Part shown: positions 25,328-33,445 of the stretch, piece after piece
How positions within the stretch are numbered: position 1 is the first letter of the stretch
Layout of the letters: every line of letters begins with the position of its first letter
The notes under the pieces: generated by a model
Databases searched by the model: none
Told to the model about the DNA's origin: nothing
Seen by the model: the letters and a program-made list of their open reading frames with translations, nothing else
Assembly: GCF_001422325.1 (NCBI RefSeq)
Contig: NZ_LMMR01000001.1
Span: 497,256-561,255 of the forward strand
Source: Leifsonia sp. Leaf264
GTDB taxonomy: Bacteria > Actinomycetota > Actinomycetes > Actinomycetales > Microbacteriaceae
DNA length: 64,000 bases
Direction: 5' to 3'
Made by a program: the position numbers and the translations under genes

Positions 25328-25708
25328 TCAGGCGGCCAGGGCTCGCGCCTTGAGCGCGTCGAACTCGGCCTGCGTGATGGCCCCCGACTCGAGCAGGGCC
25401 TTGGCCTTCGCGATCTCATCGACCGGTGAGCCGGCCGAAGCCGTGGCCCTGATGTACGCATCCTGCTGGGCCCGAAGCCCCTGCGCCTGCTCGAGCGACC
25501 GGCGCTGCATCCCCGTTCCGCGGGCGATGAGGTAGACCAGGGCGGTCAGGAACGGCACGAACACCAGCAGGATGATCCAGAGCGCCTTGAGCCACCCGTT
25601 CAACGTGTGGTCGCGGAAGATGTCCCCGATGATCGAGAAGATCACCATGAGGTACGCGACGAAGACGAACACCCAGAAGAACCACGCGATCCAGCCCCAG
25701 AAGTCCAT
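25328..25708 (-). CDS. Membrane protein with PLDc_N-like and SHOCT domains
   Basis: A 126-residue protein. Two N-terminal helices (FWGWIAWFFWVFVFVAYLMVIFSII and WLKALWIILLVFVPFLTALVYLI) enclose a DIFRDHTLNGW loop, as in PLD-nuclease_N-type small membrane proteins. The C-terminal 30 residues form a SHOCT motif (DEIAKAKALLESGAITQAEF plus DALKARAL), a short helical module thought to mediate oligomerisation. Start at 25708 is preferred because GAGGGG lies seven bases upstream. A strong copy of the shared palindrome lies in its promoter region. Confidence 0.85.
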   Translation of the reverse strand: MDFWGWIAWFFWVFVFVAYLMVIFSIIGDIFRDHTLNGWLKALWIILLVFVPFLTALVYLIARGTGMQRRSLEQAQGLRAQQDAYIRATASAGSPVDEIAKAKALLESGAITQAEFDALKARALAA

Positions 25709-25756
25709 GTCAACACCCCTCGTCATCGAGTGGACCGATCGTCCACCACAGTCCGA

Positions 25757-25801
25757 AAGCTACGAGCAGCCCAGCGGCTCCACGTCACCCGGGGCGGGTG
25801 A
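25757..25801 (-). promoter_or_regulatory. Promoter of the SHOCT gene with 17-base palindrome
   Basis: TCACCCGGGGCGGGTGA at 25785-25801 has perfect TCACCC/GGGTGA arms. Toward the gene follow 22 bases, a possible -10 TAGCTT (25762-25757), and a leader of about 40 bases with a GAGGGG ribosome site. The palindrome ends four bases before the stop codon of the upstream 72-residue gene. Confidence 0.55.
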
Positions 25802-25804
25802 GAA

Positions 25805-26023
25805 TCACGCGGATCCGGCGTCCACGGGGTTCACCGAGATGACGTCGATGTGCAGCTCGTCGAACATCGCGAGGATGCCGAGTAGCCGCGGTTGATCCAA
25901 GACCACCCCGACGACGCGCGTGCGGCCGCTGGCCTTGCTGCTCACCGAGAATCCGTCAAGGGCAGCGACGAGATCCGGCCCGAGCTTCCCGCGCACGACG
26001 ATCTCGATCTCCTGGCTCTCCAT
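25805..26023 (-). CDS. Hypothetical 72-residue protein
   Basis: A small soluble protein with a likely alternating strand-helix layout: an EIEIVVRG strand, the helix PDLVAALDGF, strands around RTRVVGVVLD, the helix PRLLGILAMFDELH, and a final IDVISVNPV strand. That beta-alpha-beta-beta-alpha-beta order is ACT-like or ferredoxin-like, which is a fold guess only. A GGGAGGAA ribosome site precedes the ATG. It neighbours the SHOCT and LuxR genes and may belong to the same response, but nothing proves it. Confidence 0.65.
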   Translation of the reverse strand: MESQEIEIVVRGKLGPDLVAALDGFSVSSKASGRTRVVGVVLDQPRLLGILAMFDELHIDVISVNPVDAGSA

Positions 26024-26107
26024 CGGGTTCCTCCCCGCAGATCGATGGGGCTGCCGGGCGTACCCGGCTCGTCAGCACAGTGTGCCCGCGTCCTGCTCGC
26101 CTTGGCG

Positions 26108-26141
26108 TCACCCCTGTGGAATGATTCGAGAACAGGGGTGA
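26108..26141. promoter_or_regulatory. Perfect inverted repeat before the LuxR-type regulator
   Basis: Arms TCACCCCTGT (26108-26117) and ACAGGGGTGA (26132-26141) match at all ten bases around a 14-base spacer, and the right arm ends 20 bases before the regulator's ATG. It could be an operator for autoregulation or a hairpin in the leader. Its outer bases TCACCC/GGGTGA equal the arms of the shared palindrome in this region, but with a much larger spacing. Confidence 0.5.
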
Positions 26142-26161
26142 GCGAACCTCAGGGGGAACGA

Positions 26162-28750
26162 ATGCCAAACACCAGACCGCGAGAGATCCCGCAGCACGCC
26201 GTCGATCGGCCGGCCCTACGCAGTCGGCTCGACTCCGGCATGGCGGCGCCCCTCTCCCTCGTCGTCGCTCCTGCCGGCGCAGGAAAGACGGTGTTGCTGA
26301 CTCAGTGGGCGCTGGGACAACCCGACGCGATCGTCGCCTGGTTCGACATAGCCTCATCGGACACCGCCGTCGCCGGATTCGCCGCCGAACTCGTCGCGGG
26401 GATCGCCGCCGTCGCGCCCGAGTTCCTTGCACCTTCGACGCCGGTGAGCGCGACCGCCGGCCGGCTCGGTGAGGCGTTCCTCGAGGACCTGGCGGGAAAC
26501 CTTGCTGATCTCGGCCCGATCGTGCTGGTGTTCGACGACCTCGATCGCCTGCCGGCGGGCGGACTGCTGACGGATCTGTGGCGGATGGTCGACCTGCTGC
26601 CCCCGAACGTTCACGCCGTGTTCTCCTCGAGAGTCGACCTTCAACTCGGGTGGAGCCGACACCGACTCCGACACGGCCTCGTCGAGATCCGCCAGCGGGA
26701 GCTCGCCTTCGACACGGAGACGACAGCGCAGGTGCTCGAATCGATCACGGGGCATGAGGTCGCCGACGACCTGGCCGCCGCCGTCACGGCTCGCACCGAG
26801 GGATGGGCTGTCGGCGTGCAACTCACAGCGCTCAGCCTGCGTTTCGCGACCGAGCCGGATCATCTCGGAGAAGGCTTCACCGACACCGATCGGCTCGTCG
26901 TCGACTACTTCAGTGAAGAGGTGCTCGATCCGATGGATCCGGCGCGGCGCGGCGCTCTCATGCGGCTGGCCGTGCTCGATGAGGTCAGCGCGGGGCTGGT
27001 CGAGGCCGTGGCGGACGTTCCCGGTGCCGAGTTCCTGGAACGACTCGGGCGGGACTCGCTCTTCATCGTTCCCGTTCCCTCACGTCCGGGTTGGTTCCGC
27101 TTCCATCACCTCTTCCGCGATCTGCTCCTCTATCGTCTCCGGGCCACGGATGGCCCTGCCGAGTCGCGCGTGCACCAGGCTGCGGCCGACTGGTACGCCG
27201 CCAGGGGCGAGATCGACGATGCAGTGGAGTGCCTGCTGCGCGCGCGCAGCTGGGAGCGCGTGCTCGACACTGTGCTGCGGAGCGGTCGGGACGTCTACGA
27301 GGACACCCGCACCTCGACTGTCGCTCGGTGGCTGTCATCGGTTCCCGAGGAGGTGCGGGCCACCCGGCCCGACGCCGAGCTGCTCCTGGCCATCACGCTC
27401 AGCCTCGGCGGGCATCCGGTGCTGGCAGCCAGTGGTTTCCACAGTCTGCTCGCGACCGATGCCCTCACGATCGGGCAGCGACAGGTCGCTCTCTCCTACA
27501 TCGCAGCCGGGGTGCAGTTCGAACCGAACGCCGAAGTCTTCCTCGATTCCGCCCGGCGGGCGCTCGCCCTGCTGCAGGAGCACCCCGACGCCGAGCTGCC
27601 CGACCTGATGGGCCTAACCTCCCGCGCGATGCTCATCATGACGAGTCGGGTGTCACTCGCACGTGCCCTGCTGCTTCTCGGGCGCCTCGTGGAGGCCCGC
27701 GACGCCCTTCTGGCGGCCGTCGACTCGGGACTGCTGACCTACGCGCCGTACAGGGTGCAGACACTCGGCTGCCTCGCCTTGGTCGAGGCCATGTCCGGCC
27801 GACTGGTGTCAGCGGCCGGCCACGCCGACGAGGCTCTCGAAGCGGCCCGCGACTTCGACCTTCTGGCCCACCCGGCGCCGTCGGAGGCCTTCCTCGCCCG
27901 AGCAGTGGTGGCCATCGAGCGCGACGAACCCGCCGCCGCCGCAATCGCGCTGTCAGAGGGCGAGCTGAGGGCCGCCGCGAACCACCGGACCCAGCTGATG
28001 TGGATCGCCCATCTCGCCGCCCGGATGATGGATCTATCGGGCACGGCCTTCGATGAGGAGCCCCCCGGTCCCCCGCCACCGCTCGTGCGCCGAGGACTGA
28101 CCGCGCTCGAACTCCGGCGTTCTCGTCGGCGCGGCATCCCCAGTTCGCCGCGGACGCCGGCCACGACGTGGACGGCCGTCGCCTTCGAGGAGGTCGCCGC
28201 GCTCCTCGCGTCGGGCGACGCCGCCGCGGCCCGTGTCCGCCTGGCCCACTTCGGGGCGCTCACCGCGCCCGTCACACCGCTCGCCGCCGTCGAGATGGAA
28301 CTGCTCGGCGGCTGGCTGTGCATCGCTGAGGGGCGTCGCGCCAACAGCCGCGATCGCTTCGCCGCCGCGCTCCTGATGGCGGAGCAGGAACGCCTGCTGC
28401 ATCCGTTCACCAAGGTCGGGCCCCAGATCGTCGATGCCCTCGAGGAGGCGCCGGGCGGGCGATCGGAGTTCGGTCGCGTCGTCACGGCACGCCTGCGGGC
28501 GATGGCATCCCCCCGAGATGAACGCCCCGTCGACGACCTGACACCGCGCGAGCTGGAACTGCTCACCTACCTGCCGAGCCGGTACACCGTCGCCGACATC
28601 GCCGCCCACTGCTTCGTGTCCACGAACACCATCAAGACGCACCTCGGCCACATCTATCGGAAGCTGGGCGTGACGGGGCGCGACGCCGCCATCGAACGAG
28701 CGATCCAGCTCGGCCTGCTCGACGCCCACGAGACCACCCGGCTGGGCTGA
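26162..28750 (+). CDS. Large ATP-binding LuxR-family regulator (MalT/LAL type)
   Basis: An 862-residue transcription factor. The N-terminal STAND-type NTPase has Walker A VVAPAGAGKTVLL (residues about 35-47) and Walker B IVLVFDDLDRL; a long helical repeat region follows, of the TPR-like kind seen in MalT. The C-terminal 65 residues are a LuxR helix-turn-helix: LTPRELELLTYLPSRYTVADIA and STNTIKTHLGHIYRKLGV. Such proteins activate transcription when they bind a ligand and ATP. ATG at 26162 with AGGGGG upstream sets the start. It is the only dedicated regulator in the 16-28 kb block, so it is a candidate to bind the shared palindromes there, which is inference. Confidence 0.92.
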   Translation: MPNTRPREIPQHAVDRPALRSRLDSGMAAPLSLVVAPAGAGKTVLLTQWALGQPDAIVAWFDIASSDTAVAGFAAELVAGIAAVAPEFLAPSTPVSATAGRLGEAFLEDLAGNLADLGPIVLVFDDLDRLPAGGLLTDLWRMVDLLPPNVHAVFSSRVDLQLGWSRHRLRHGLVEIRQRELAFDTETTAQVLESITGHEVADDLAAAVTARTEGWAVGVQLTALSLRFATEPDHLGEGFTDTDRLVVDYFSEEVLDPMDPARRGALMRLAVLDEVSAGLVEAVADVPGAEFLERLGRDSLFIVPVPSRPGWFRFHHLFRDLLLYRLRATDGPAESRVHQAAADWYAARGEIDDAVECLLRARSWERVLDTVLRSGRDVYEDTRTSTVARWLSSVPEEVRATRPDAELLLAITLSLGGHPVLAASGFHSLLATDALTIGQRQVALSYIAAGVQFEPNAEVFLDSARRALALLQEHPDAELPDLMGLTSRAMLIMTSRVSLARALLLLGRLVEARDALLAAVDSGLLTYAPYRVQTLGCLALVEAMSGRLVSAAGHADEALEAARDFDLLAHPAPSEAFLARAVVAIERDEPAAAAIALSEGELRAAANHRTQLMWIAHLAARMMDLSGTAFDEEPPGPPPPLVRRGLTALELRRSRRRGIPSSPRTPATTWTAVAFEEVAALLASGDAAAARVRLAHFGALTAPVTPLAAVEMELLGGWLCIAEGRRANSRDRFAAALLMAEQERLLHPFTKVGPQIVDALEEAPGGRSEFGRVVTARLRAMASPRDERPVDDLTPRELELLTYLPSRYTVADIAAHCFVSTNTIKTHLGHIYRKLGVTGRDAAIERAIQLGLLDAHETTRLG

Positions 28751-28811
28751 CACCGGCTCCTCGAAGCGCCGAGGGCCCTCACCCGGGCGCTCCGGTGATG
28801 CTGCGGTGCGC

Positions 28812-29726
28812 TCAACCGATCCTGGTCAGAGCGACCTCGGCCATCGTCGACGGCTGCCCGTCGATGCAGGTCTGGTAGAGCAGATCATGGCCACTGGGCA
28901 GGTCGGCCACCGAGTTCACGCTGGAGTCCAGCATCGCCGCGATGCCATCGACCCGGAAGACGCCCGTGACGACGCCGTCGAACACGACGATGGCTCCAGC
29001 ATCCCGCGGGAACTCCTTGCCCGTGCACGACCAGTGCTCCGCGATGGCGGGGACGCCGTAGTGGGCGCTGATGTCGACAGACCCCTGGCAGGCGTCGAGC
29101 TCCGGGTCCCACCCCGCGGCCCAGACGTGTTCGCGATAGGCCGAGGCGATGAGAGCGTCGCGAGCCGCCCGCGCTGTGATGGCGGCGTCGACGGCGGCGA
29201 CGGCTGAGGGCAGGAGGGCTGTGGCCGTCGACAGCCCGGCAACCCTGTCGAGTCCGACGGATGCGGTGTCGACGGCCCGCCTTCCCGCCCGGTACTCGGC
29301 GGTGCCCCAGCGTTCGGTGCTCTCGGTGGCGGCCAACGTCGTGGTCGCCTCCGTCACCGCCGTGCGAGCATCCGCGAGTTCGACGCCGATCTTCGCCACG
29401 GTGTGCGCGAGGGTCTCTCGGGCGGCCTCGTCGAGCGTGCGGTCGGCCGAGCTCGCGTGCAGGTCCTCCGCCGTCGCGACGTCCTCTCCCACCCGCTCGA
29501 CGATGGCGGAGACCTCGGCTGCGCGCTCCGCAAGGACCGCCCATGACTCGGTGAAGCTGGAGCGGGCAGCGGCGAGTTCGGACGAGGAGACGCCGTACCA
29601 GGTCGCACCGGTCAGGACCGCGACGACCAGGACGGCAACCCCCACCACGATCGCGAGGCCGCGACGGCGACTCCGCCGGGTCGATGAGGCGGTGGCATCC
29701 TGCGCAACGGGTCCGAGGTCCACCAT
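28812..29726 (-). CDS. Membrane-anchored extracytoplasmic protein of unknown function
   Basis: A 304-residue protein with a basic cytosolic N-terminus (STRRSRRRG), one membrane anchor (LAIVVGVAVLVVAVLTGATWYGV), a long Ala/Thr-rich helical region (residues about 50-190, coiled-coil-like), and a C-terminal domain with two cysteines, DACQGSVDISAHYG and HWSCTGKEFPRD, plus a third in YQTCIDGQP. The end segment ALTRIG closes the domain. The C-terminal domain may carry a disulfide. I do not recognise the family. The ATG at 29726 is used because longer frames run through the terminator and the tRNA-Lys. Confidence 0.7.
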   Translation of the reverse strand: MVDLGPVAQDATASSTRRSRRRGLAIVVGVAVLVVAVLTGATWYGVSSSELAAARSSFTESWAVLAERAAEVSAIVERVGEDVATAEDLHASSADRTLDEAARETLAHTVAKIGVELADARTAVTEATTTLAATESTERWGTAEYRAGRRAVDTASVGLDRVAGLSTATALLPSAVAAVDAAITARAARDALIASAYREHVWAAGWDPELDACQGSVDISAHYGVPAIAEHWSCTGKEFPRDAGAIVVFDGVVTGVFRVDGIAAMLDSSVNSVADLPSGHDLLYQTCIDGQPSTMAEVALTRIG

Positions 29727-29759
29727 CCGATTGTCCCCCACCGCAGTGCAGCGCACAGC

Positions 29760-29798
29760 AAAAAAGCCCCGAACCTGGCGAGAGGTTCGAGGCTTTTC
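29760..29798 (-). terminator. Intrinsic terminator after tRNA-Lys
   Basis: On the minus strand AAAAGCCTCGAACCT pairs with AGGTTCGGGGCTTTTTT around a six-base loop and ends in a run of T. It directly follows the tRNA and precedes the membrane-protein gene, which must have its own promoter. One of the few classic terminators in the window. Confidence 0.85.
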
Positions 29799-29799
29799 G

Positions 29800-29872
29800 T
29801 GCACCCCCTCGGACTTGAACCGAGAACCCACTGATTAAGAGTCAGTTGCTCTGCCGATTGAGCTAGAGGTGC
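29800..29872 (-). tRNA. tRNA-Lys (anticodon CTT)
   Basis: The 73-base sequence folds as a full cloverleaf: acceptor GCACCTC with GGGGTGC, D arm with GCTC...GAGC, anticodon stem ACTGA/TCAGT around loop CTCTTAA (anticodon CTT), and T arm with TTCAAGT. CCA is not encoded. It decodes AAG, the common lysine codon in high-GC genomes. A terminator follows immediately. Confidence 0.95.
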
Positions 29873-30009
29873 GTTTTCGGCCCGGAAATTGCTTCCCGAA
29901 CCGAGTGATGACTCTAGCATCCGATCGGCGGTCAACGCCAATCGAGGCCGGCCCAGCGTGTTCTCCGCCGACGGATGCCGCCGCGCCGACGTCGCTAGGC
30001 TTGGGTGTC

Positions 30010-30813
30010 GTGACCGCCGCATCCGCTCCCCTCGACCACTCCGCCGACCTGGCCCTGGCCCTCGCGATCGCCGGCGCGGCAGACGCCATCGCCATCGATC
30101 GGTTCCGTGCGGCGGATCTCGTCATCGAGACCAAGCCCGACCGCACGCCGGTGACCGATGCCGACCAGGCCGTGGAGCGTGCGATCCGCGAGCGGATCGC
30201 CGCTGCTCGCCCCGGTGACGGCATCTTCGGCGAGGAGTACGGCGTCGAGGGCGACTCGAACAGGCAATGGATCATCGACCCCATCGACGGCACGGCCAAC
30301 TTCCTGCGCGGCGTGCCCGTGTGGGGCAGCCTGATCGCCCTCACGATCGACGGCGTTCCCGTGGTGGGCGTCGCCTCCAGTCCCGCGCTCGGACGCCGCT
30401 GGTGGGGATCCCGGGGCGCCGGAGCGTGGACCGCGGATGCCGCAGCCGACGGCGGCGCCCGACGCATCGCGGTATCGGGCGTCCGGGAACTCGCCGACGC
30501 CTCGCTGAGCTTCCAGAGCATCGGCCAGTGGCGCGATGCCGGCTACCTCGATCGACTCCTCGGCCTCGCCGAGACCGTGTGGCGCGACCGCGCCTACGGC
30601 GACCTGTGGTCATACATGCTCCTGGCGGAGGGCCTCGTCGACATCGTCGCCGAGTTCGACGTGAAGCCCTACGACCTGGCCGCGCTCGTGCCCATCGTCG
30701 AGGAGGCCGGCGGCCGTCTCACCAGTGTGACCGGTGACGTCGAACTCGCCCATGGCAGCTCGCTCGCCACGAACGGACTCCTGCACGACGCCGTCGTCAG
30801 CGCGCTGCGCTGA
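30010..30813 (+). CDS. hisN: Inositol-monophosphatase-family phosphatase, likely histidinol-phosphatase
   Basis: A 267-residue Mg2+-dependent phosphatase. Family motifs are visible in order: GEEYG (metal Glu), WIIDPIDGTANFLRG (metal Asp pair), and the C-terminal EFDVKPYDLAALVPIVEEAGG (third metal Asp and substrate site). Actinobacterial HisN proteins of this type dephosphorylate histidinol phosphate, but inositol phosphate or PAP are also possible substrates, so the symbol is tentative. The GTG at 30010 lies eight bases after TAGGCT, suggesting a [20 protein letters not shown]; longer frames upstream would enter the tRNA region. Confidence 0.85.
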   Translation: MTAASAPLDHSADLALALAIAGAADAIAIDRFRAADLVIETKPDRTPVTDADQAVERAIRERIAAARPGDGIFGEEYGVEGDSNRQWIIDPIDGTANFLRGVPVWGSLIALTIDGVPVVGVASSPALGRRWWGSRGAGAWTADAAADGGARRIAVSGVRELADASLSFQSIGQWRDAGYLDRLLGLAETVWRDRAYGDLWSYMLLAEGLVDIVAEFDVKPYDLAALVPIVEEAGGRLTSVTGDVELAHGSSLATNGLLHDAVVSALR

Positions 30814-30843
30814 TCTCGGCTGCAGGGCGCGTAGCATCGGCGG

Positions 30844-31221
30844 ATGCATCGTCGCACGCTGAACGCCACCCAGGTCGCCGAGTTCGAGGGCGTGCTGCTG
30901 GCACGCCGAGCTGACGTCGCCGCCCAGCGAGCCCGGCTCGACGGCTCACTCGCTGATGTGCGCGAATCGCGCAGCGACGGAATGGCCGACGACGAGCACG
31001 ACCCCGAGGGCCCGACGATGTCGTCGGAGTGGTCACGACTGGCAGGCACCCAGCTGGCCGTCGACGACGAACTCGTGCAGCTGGACGCCGCCCTCGAACG
31101 TCTCGCGGCCGGCAGCTACGGCACCTGCGTGCGCTGCGGGGAATCGATCCCCATCGACAGGTTGCGCGCCCGCCCTGAAGCCGCGCTCTGCATCGCGTGC
31201 GCGCAGGCCGTGGGCGGCTGA
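30844..31221 (+). CDS. DksA/TraR-type C4 zinc-finger protein
   Basis: A 125-residue protein: a predicted coiled-coil helix pair over residues 1-85, then a four-cysteine zinc finger, CVRCGESI...LCIACAQAV. In proteobacteria DksA inserts its coiled coil into the RNA polymerase secondary channel with ppGpp; actinobacterial homologs of this length may act similarly or bind elsewhere. The acidic tip residues of DksA's coiled coil cannot be matched with confidence (here DDEHDPEGP). The ATG is six bases after TAGCAT, so the transcript is probably leaderless. It follows hisN by 30 bases. Confidence 0.85.
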   Translation: MHRRTLNATQVAEFEGVLLARRADVAAQRARLDGSLADVRESRSDGMADDEHDPEGPTMSSEWSRLAGTQLAVDDELVQLDAALERLAAGSYGTCVRCGESIPIDRLRARPEAALCIACAQAVGG

Positions 31222-31280
31222 ACCCGCCTTACGGCTGCATCCGTCCGTGAGCAGGAAGGCGCCGACCGACGGGGAACGCC

Positions 31281-31312
31281 GAAGCCGGCCCCCATAAGGA
31301 AGGACCGGCTTC
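31281..31312 (+). terminator. Hairpin terminator after the DksA-like gene
   Basis: Arms GAAGCCGG (31281-31288) and CCGGCTTC (31305-31312) enclose 16 bases in the gap before the convergent helical-protein gene. No T-run follows. Suitable for ending transcripts from both sides. Confidence 0.6.
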
Positions 31313-31327
31313 AGAGGTGATGCGGCG

Positions 31328-31804
31328 TCAGCGCTTCGAGATGGCGCGGAGGATGGCCACGAGGCCCGCCACCGCGACGATTCCGATCGCGATCACGACG
31401 ACGGGGTTGCGCCGGTACTGCTCGCTCGTCTCGTCGACGATGCGTGCCGTGGACGCTGACACCGTGCCAGCGACGTCGGCACCGGCCTGCTTGATGCGCG
31501 TGACGACGTCTTCTGTCGCATCCGAGACGGAGCCGACGACGTCGGCAGCGGCACCACTGGCCTCGCTGCCGACCTTCGAGGCGGAGACCTTCACATCGTC
31601 GGCGACGGTCTCTGCACTCTTCCTGGCACTGGCAGCAGCCTCGGATGCGGCCTTCTGAGCCTTGCCTGCTGCATCCGTCGCCGTCTTCTTCGCGCTCGAC
31701 GCCGCAGACTTGGCCGCATCAGCGGCGCGGTCCGCCGCCGAGGCCAGGTTCTCGCGAGCGTCGTCGAATGCGCCGTCAGAGGTGTTCGTGGTGTTCTCTG
31801 CCAT
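31328..31804 (-). CDS. Ala/Lys-rich helical protein with C-terminal membrane anchor
   Basis: A 158-residue protein. Residues 10-125 are built from Ala/Ser/Lys/Asp/Glu 11-residue-like helical repeats (DRAADAAKSAASSAKKTATD, AAGKAQKAASEAAASARK), like LEA or apolipoprotein helices that lie along membranes. The C-terminus has NPVVVIAIGIVAVAGLVAILRAISKR, one membrane helix with a basic end, as in DUF3618/YtxH-like stress proteins. It starts five bases... ahead of nothing on its 3' side and follows the 73-residue gene closely, so both probably form one operon. Likely a membrane-associated stress or envelope protein; family assignment is tentative. Confidence 0.7.
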   Translation of the reverse strand: MAENTTNTSDGAFDDARENLASAADRAADAAKSAASSAKKTATDAAGKAQKAASEAAASARKSAETVADDVKVSASKVGSEASGAAADVVGSVSDATEDVVTRIKQAGADVAGTVSASTARIVDETSEQYRRNPVVVIAIGIVAVAGLVAILRAISKR

Positions 31805-31809
31805 CGGTT

Positions 31810-32031
31810 CTATCCCTTTGCCGCTTTCGCGATCTTCTTCTCGGCGGCCTTGGCCGCGTTCTGGGCGTCCTTCAGGGCGTGCTTGCGTGCCTTCTTGACG
31901 CGCGGGTCGTTCCACAGCGCGTCGAGCGATGCCATCACGTCGCGGTACGGGCCCTTGCCTGCCCTCGAACCGTAGACGTAGCCGACGGCGAGGATCGCGG
32001 CGACGAGCAGCAGGGTGAGAAATCTGCGCAT
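31810..32031 (-). CDS. Small secreted or membrane-anchored basic protein
   Basis: A 73-residue protein with an N-terminal helix MRRFLTLLLVAAILAVGYVYG (signal anchor) followed by a Lys/Ala-rich helical tail (KKARKHALKDAQNAAKAAEK). It ends five bases before the start of the helical protein at 31804, so they are almost certainly co-transcribed and may act together at the membrane. I do not recognise a named family. Confidence 0.7.
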   Translation of the reverse strand: MRRFLTLLLVAAILAVGYVYGSRAGKGPYRDVMASLDALWNDPRVKKARKHALKDAQNAAKAAEKKIAKAAKG

Positions 32032-32196
32032 GATGCCCCCATCTGAATCTGCGCACCGGGAAGTCCGGTGTCTGCTCGTCGAGCCTAGGCTCGGCAGTCG
32101 CCCAGGGGGAAGGGATCGCTTTCGCGGGCAGCATCGTGTAGAGCCGCGGATGCCGCAGGCCGAGACAGGGGTTCAACAACGTGTGACAGCGACCAG

Positions 32197-32572
32197 TGGT
32201 GGAGATGCCGGGAATTGAACCCGGGTCCACTGCTGAGATTCCATGCCTTCTACGGGCGTAGCCTGCCAAGTCGTTCTACTCGGCCCCCACCTTTGCTGCA
32301 GGCATCTAGGTGGACGGGCCCAGCCCGAGTGCAAGTCCCACGTACCGCTCGAGGCGTCGGTACGCAGCTAGTCCTCTAGATGACGTCAGGGTCCGGGGCG
32401 AGGTCTGGCCCGGTCTGACGGACTTTTAGGGCTCTACTGCTTACGCAGCGAGAGCGAAGTCAGTGCGCTTTGAATTGGCACTTGTGTTTTCCAGAGATCG
32501 TTTACGAGATAACCCTGGATCCTCGGCCCGCTTCTCACAGTCTCACAGGCAATGTCGAAACCGATCATCCCC
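32197..32572 (-). ncRNA. ssrA: Transfer-messenger RNA (tmRNA)
   Basis: The 376-base RNA begins GGGGATGATCGGTTTCGACA and ends with the T-arm GGTTCAATTCCCGGC and CATCTCCACCA, with CCA encoded and the acceptor ends pairing. The internal reading frame on the minus strand ends ...ACTGACTTCGCTCTCGCTGCGTAA. Starting at the GCC resume codon, the tag would be ANSKRTDFALAA, with the ALAA degron expected for ClpXP-type proteases. It rescues stalled ribosomes with SmpB, encoded at 36707-37183. Confidence 0.95.
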
Positions 32573-32646
32573 ATGAGCACTCGCGACCGGCCCTGAGGTC
32601 GGACGCACTGAGTGGGCCGCTGTCACACGCTGTTGAATTACCAAGT

Positions 32647-32680
32647 GCTGCATCCGCCCCGTTCGGGAAACGGATGCAGC
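32647..32680. repeat. Inverted repeat between ssrA and the SIMPL gene
   Basis: Arms GCTGCATCCG (32647-32656) and CGGATGCAGC (32671-32680) match perfectly around 14 bases in a divergent gap. No gene ends here, so a terminator role is not obvious. Both arms contain the recurrent heptamer CGGATGC. Confidence 0.6.
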
Positions 32681-32788
32681 CCTCCATTCTACAACGATGC
32701 GCCGGAGTTCTCCTACTCCTCGGAAGCCGGTCGGTTTAGGGTGTGGAGGGCCCGCGGAACGACCGCGGCGGCGCGAGAGGATCCCTTC

Positions 32789-33445
32789 ATGACGACCATC
32801 ACCGTGGCGGGCGAGGCCGAGGTCGAGCGGGCGGCCGAACTCGGAACCGTCCATCTCAGCGTGAGCACCGAGGGCCCCGATCGGCAGGGCGTCGTCGACG
32901 AGGCCGGCGGAATCCACGCGGTGATCATCGCCGGAATCGTCGCGCTTCAGGACGCCGAGGCCGGCGTGATCACGCGCTGGACGAGCGACGGCGTGACAGT
33001 GTCATCGTCTCGACCCTGGAACCAGGACGGACTCCGGCTCCCGTTCGTGCACACGGCCACGGCGCCGATCTCGGTCACCTTCGCGGATGCCGGCAGGCTC
33101 TCCGACTGGCTGGGCTCCGTGGCGACGAATGACGCAGTGGTCGTGAACGGCGTCGAGTGGTCGCTCACGGATGCCACGACGGCCGAGGTGACCGCCGACG
33201 TGCGCGTGCAGGCAGTGAAGGCCGCAGTACGCGCAGCGGCCACCTACGCCGCCGCACTCGCGCTGACCGGACTGACGCCTGTCGCCGTAGCCGATCCCGG
33301 CCTGCTCGACAGCGGCGCGCCGGACCACGGCGCAGTTCCGATGGGAGCGTCGCTCCGCATGAAGGGGTCTGCCCCGGCGATGGGCTTCGCTCCGCAGTCG
33401 ATCACCATCGCCGCGACGGTGCACGTGCGGTTCGAGACGGCGTAA
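32789..33445 (+). CDS. SIMPL-domain (DUF541) protein
   Basis: A 218-residue protein of the SIMPL/DUF541 family: ITVAGEAEVERAAELGTVHLSV at the start, the RPWNQDG turn, the central KAAVRAAATYAAALALTGL helix, and a final strand ITIAATVHVRFETA. Members are usually exported; here no signal peptide is visible, so it may be cytosolic. Function is unknown; proposed roles range from oxidative-stress tolerance to oligomeric cage formation. AGAGGA lies eight bases before the ATG. It ends at a very strong hairpin. Confidence 0.85.
   Translation: MTTITVAGEAEVERAAELGTVHLSVSTEGPDRQGVVDEAGGIHAVIIAGIVALQDAEAGVITRWTSDGVTVSSSRPWNQDGLRLPFVHTATAPISVTFADAGRLSDWLGSVATNDAVVVNGVEWSLTDATTAEVTADVRVQAVKAAVRAAATYAAALALTGLTPVAVADPGLLDSGAPDHGAVPMGASLRMKGSAPAMGFAPQSITIAATVHVRFETA

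Noticed and set aside
28779-28798. Possible fifth copy of the TCACCC/GGTGA motif after the LuxR gene
   Set aside because: The spacer is three bases longer, one arm is incomplete, and it lies between convergent genes where it can serve as part of a terminator hairpin.
29869-30009. N-terminal extension of the hisN-like frame toward the tRNA
   Set aside because: The upstream residues are not phosphatase-like and the region contains the tRNA edge; the GTG at 30010 follows a -10 at normal spacing.
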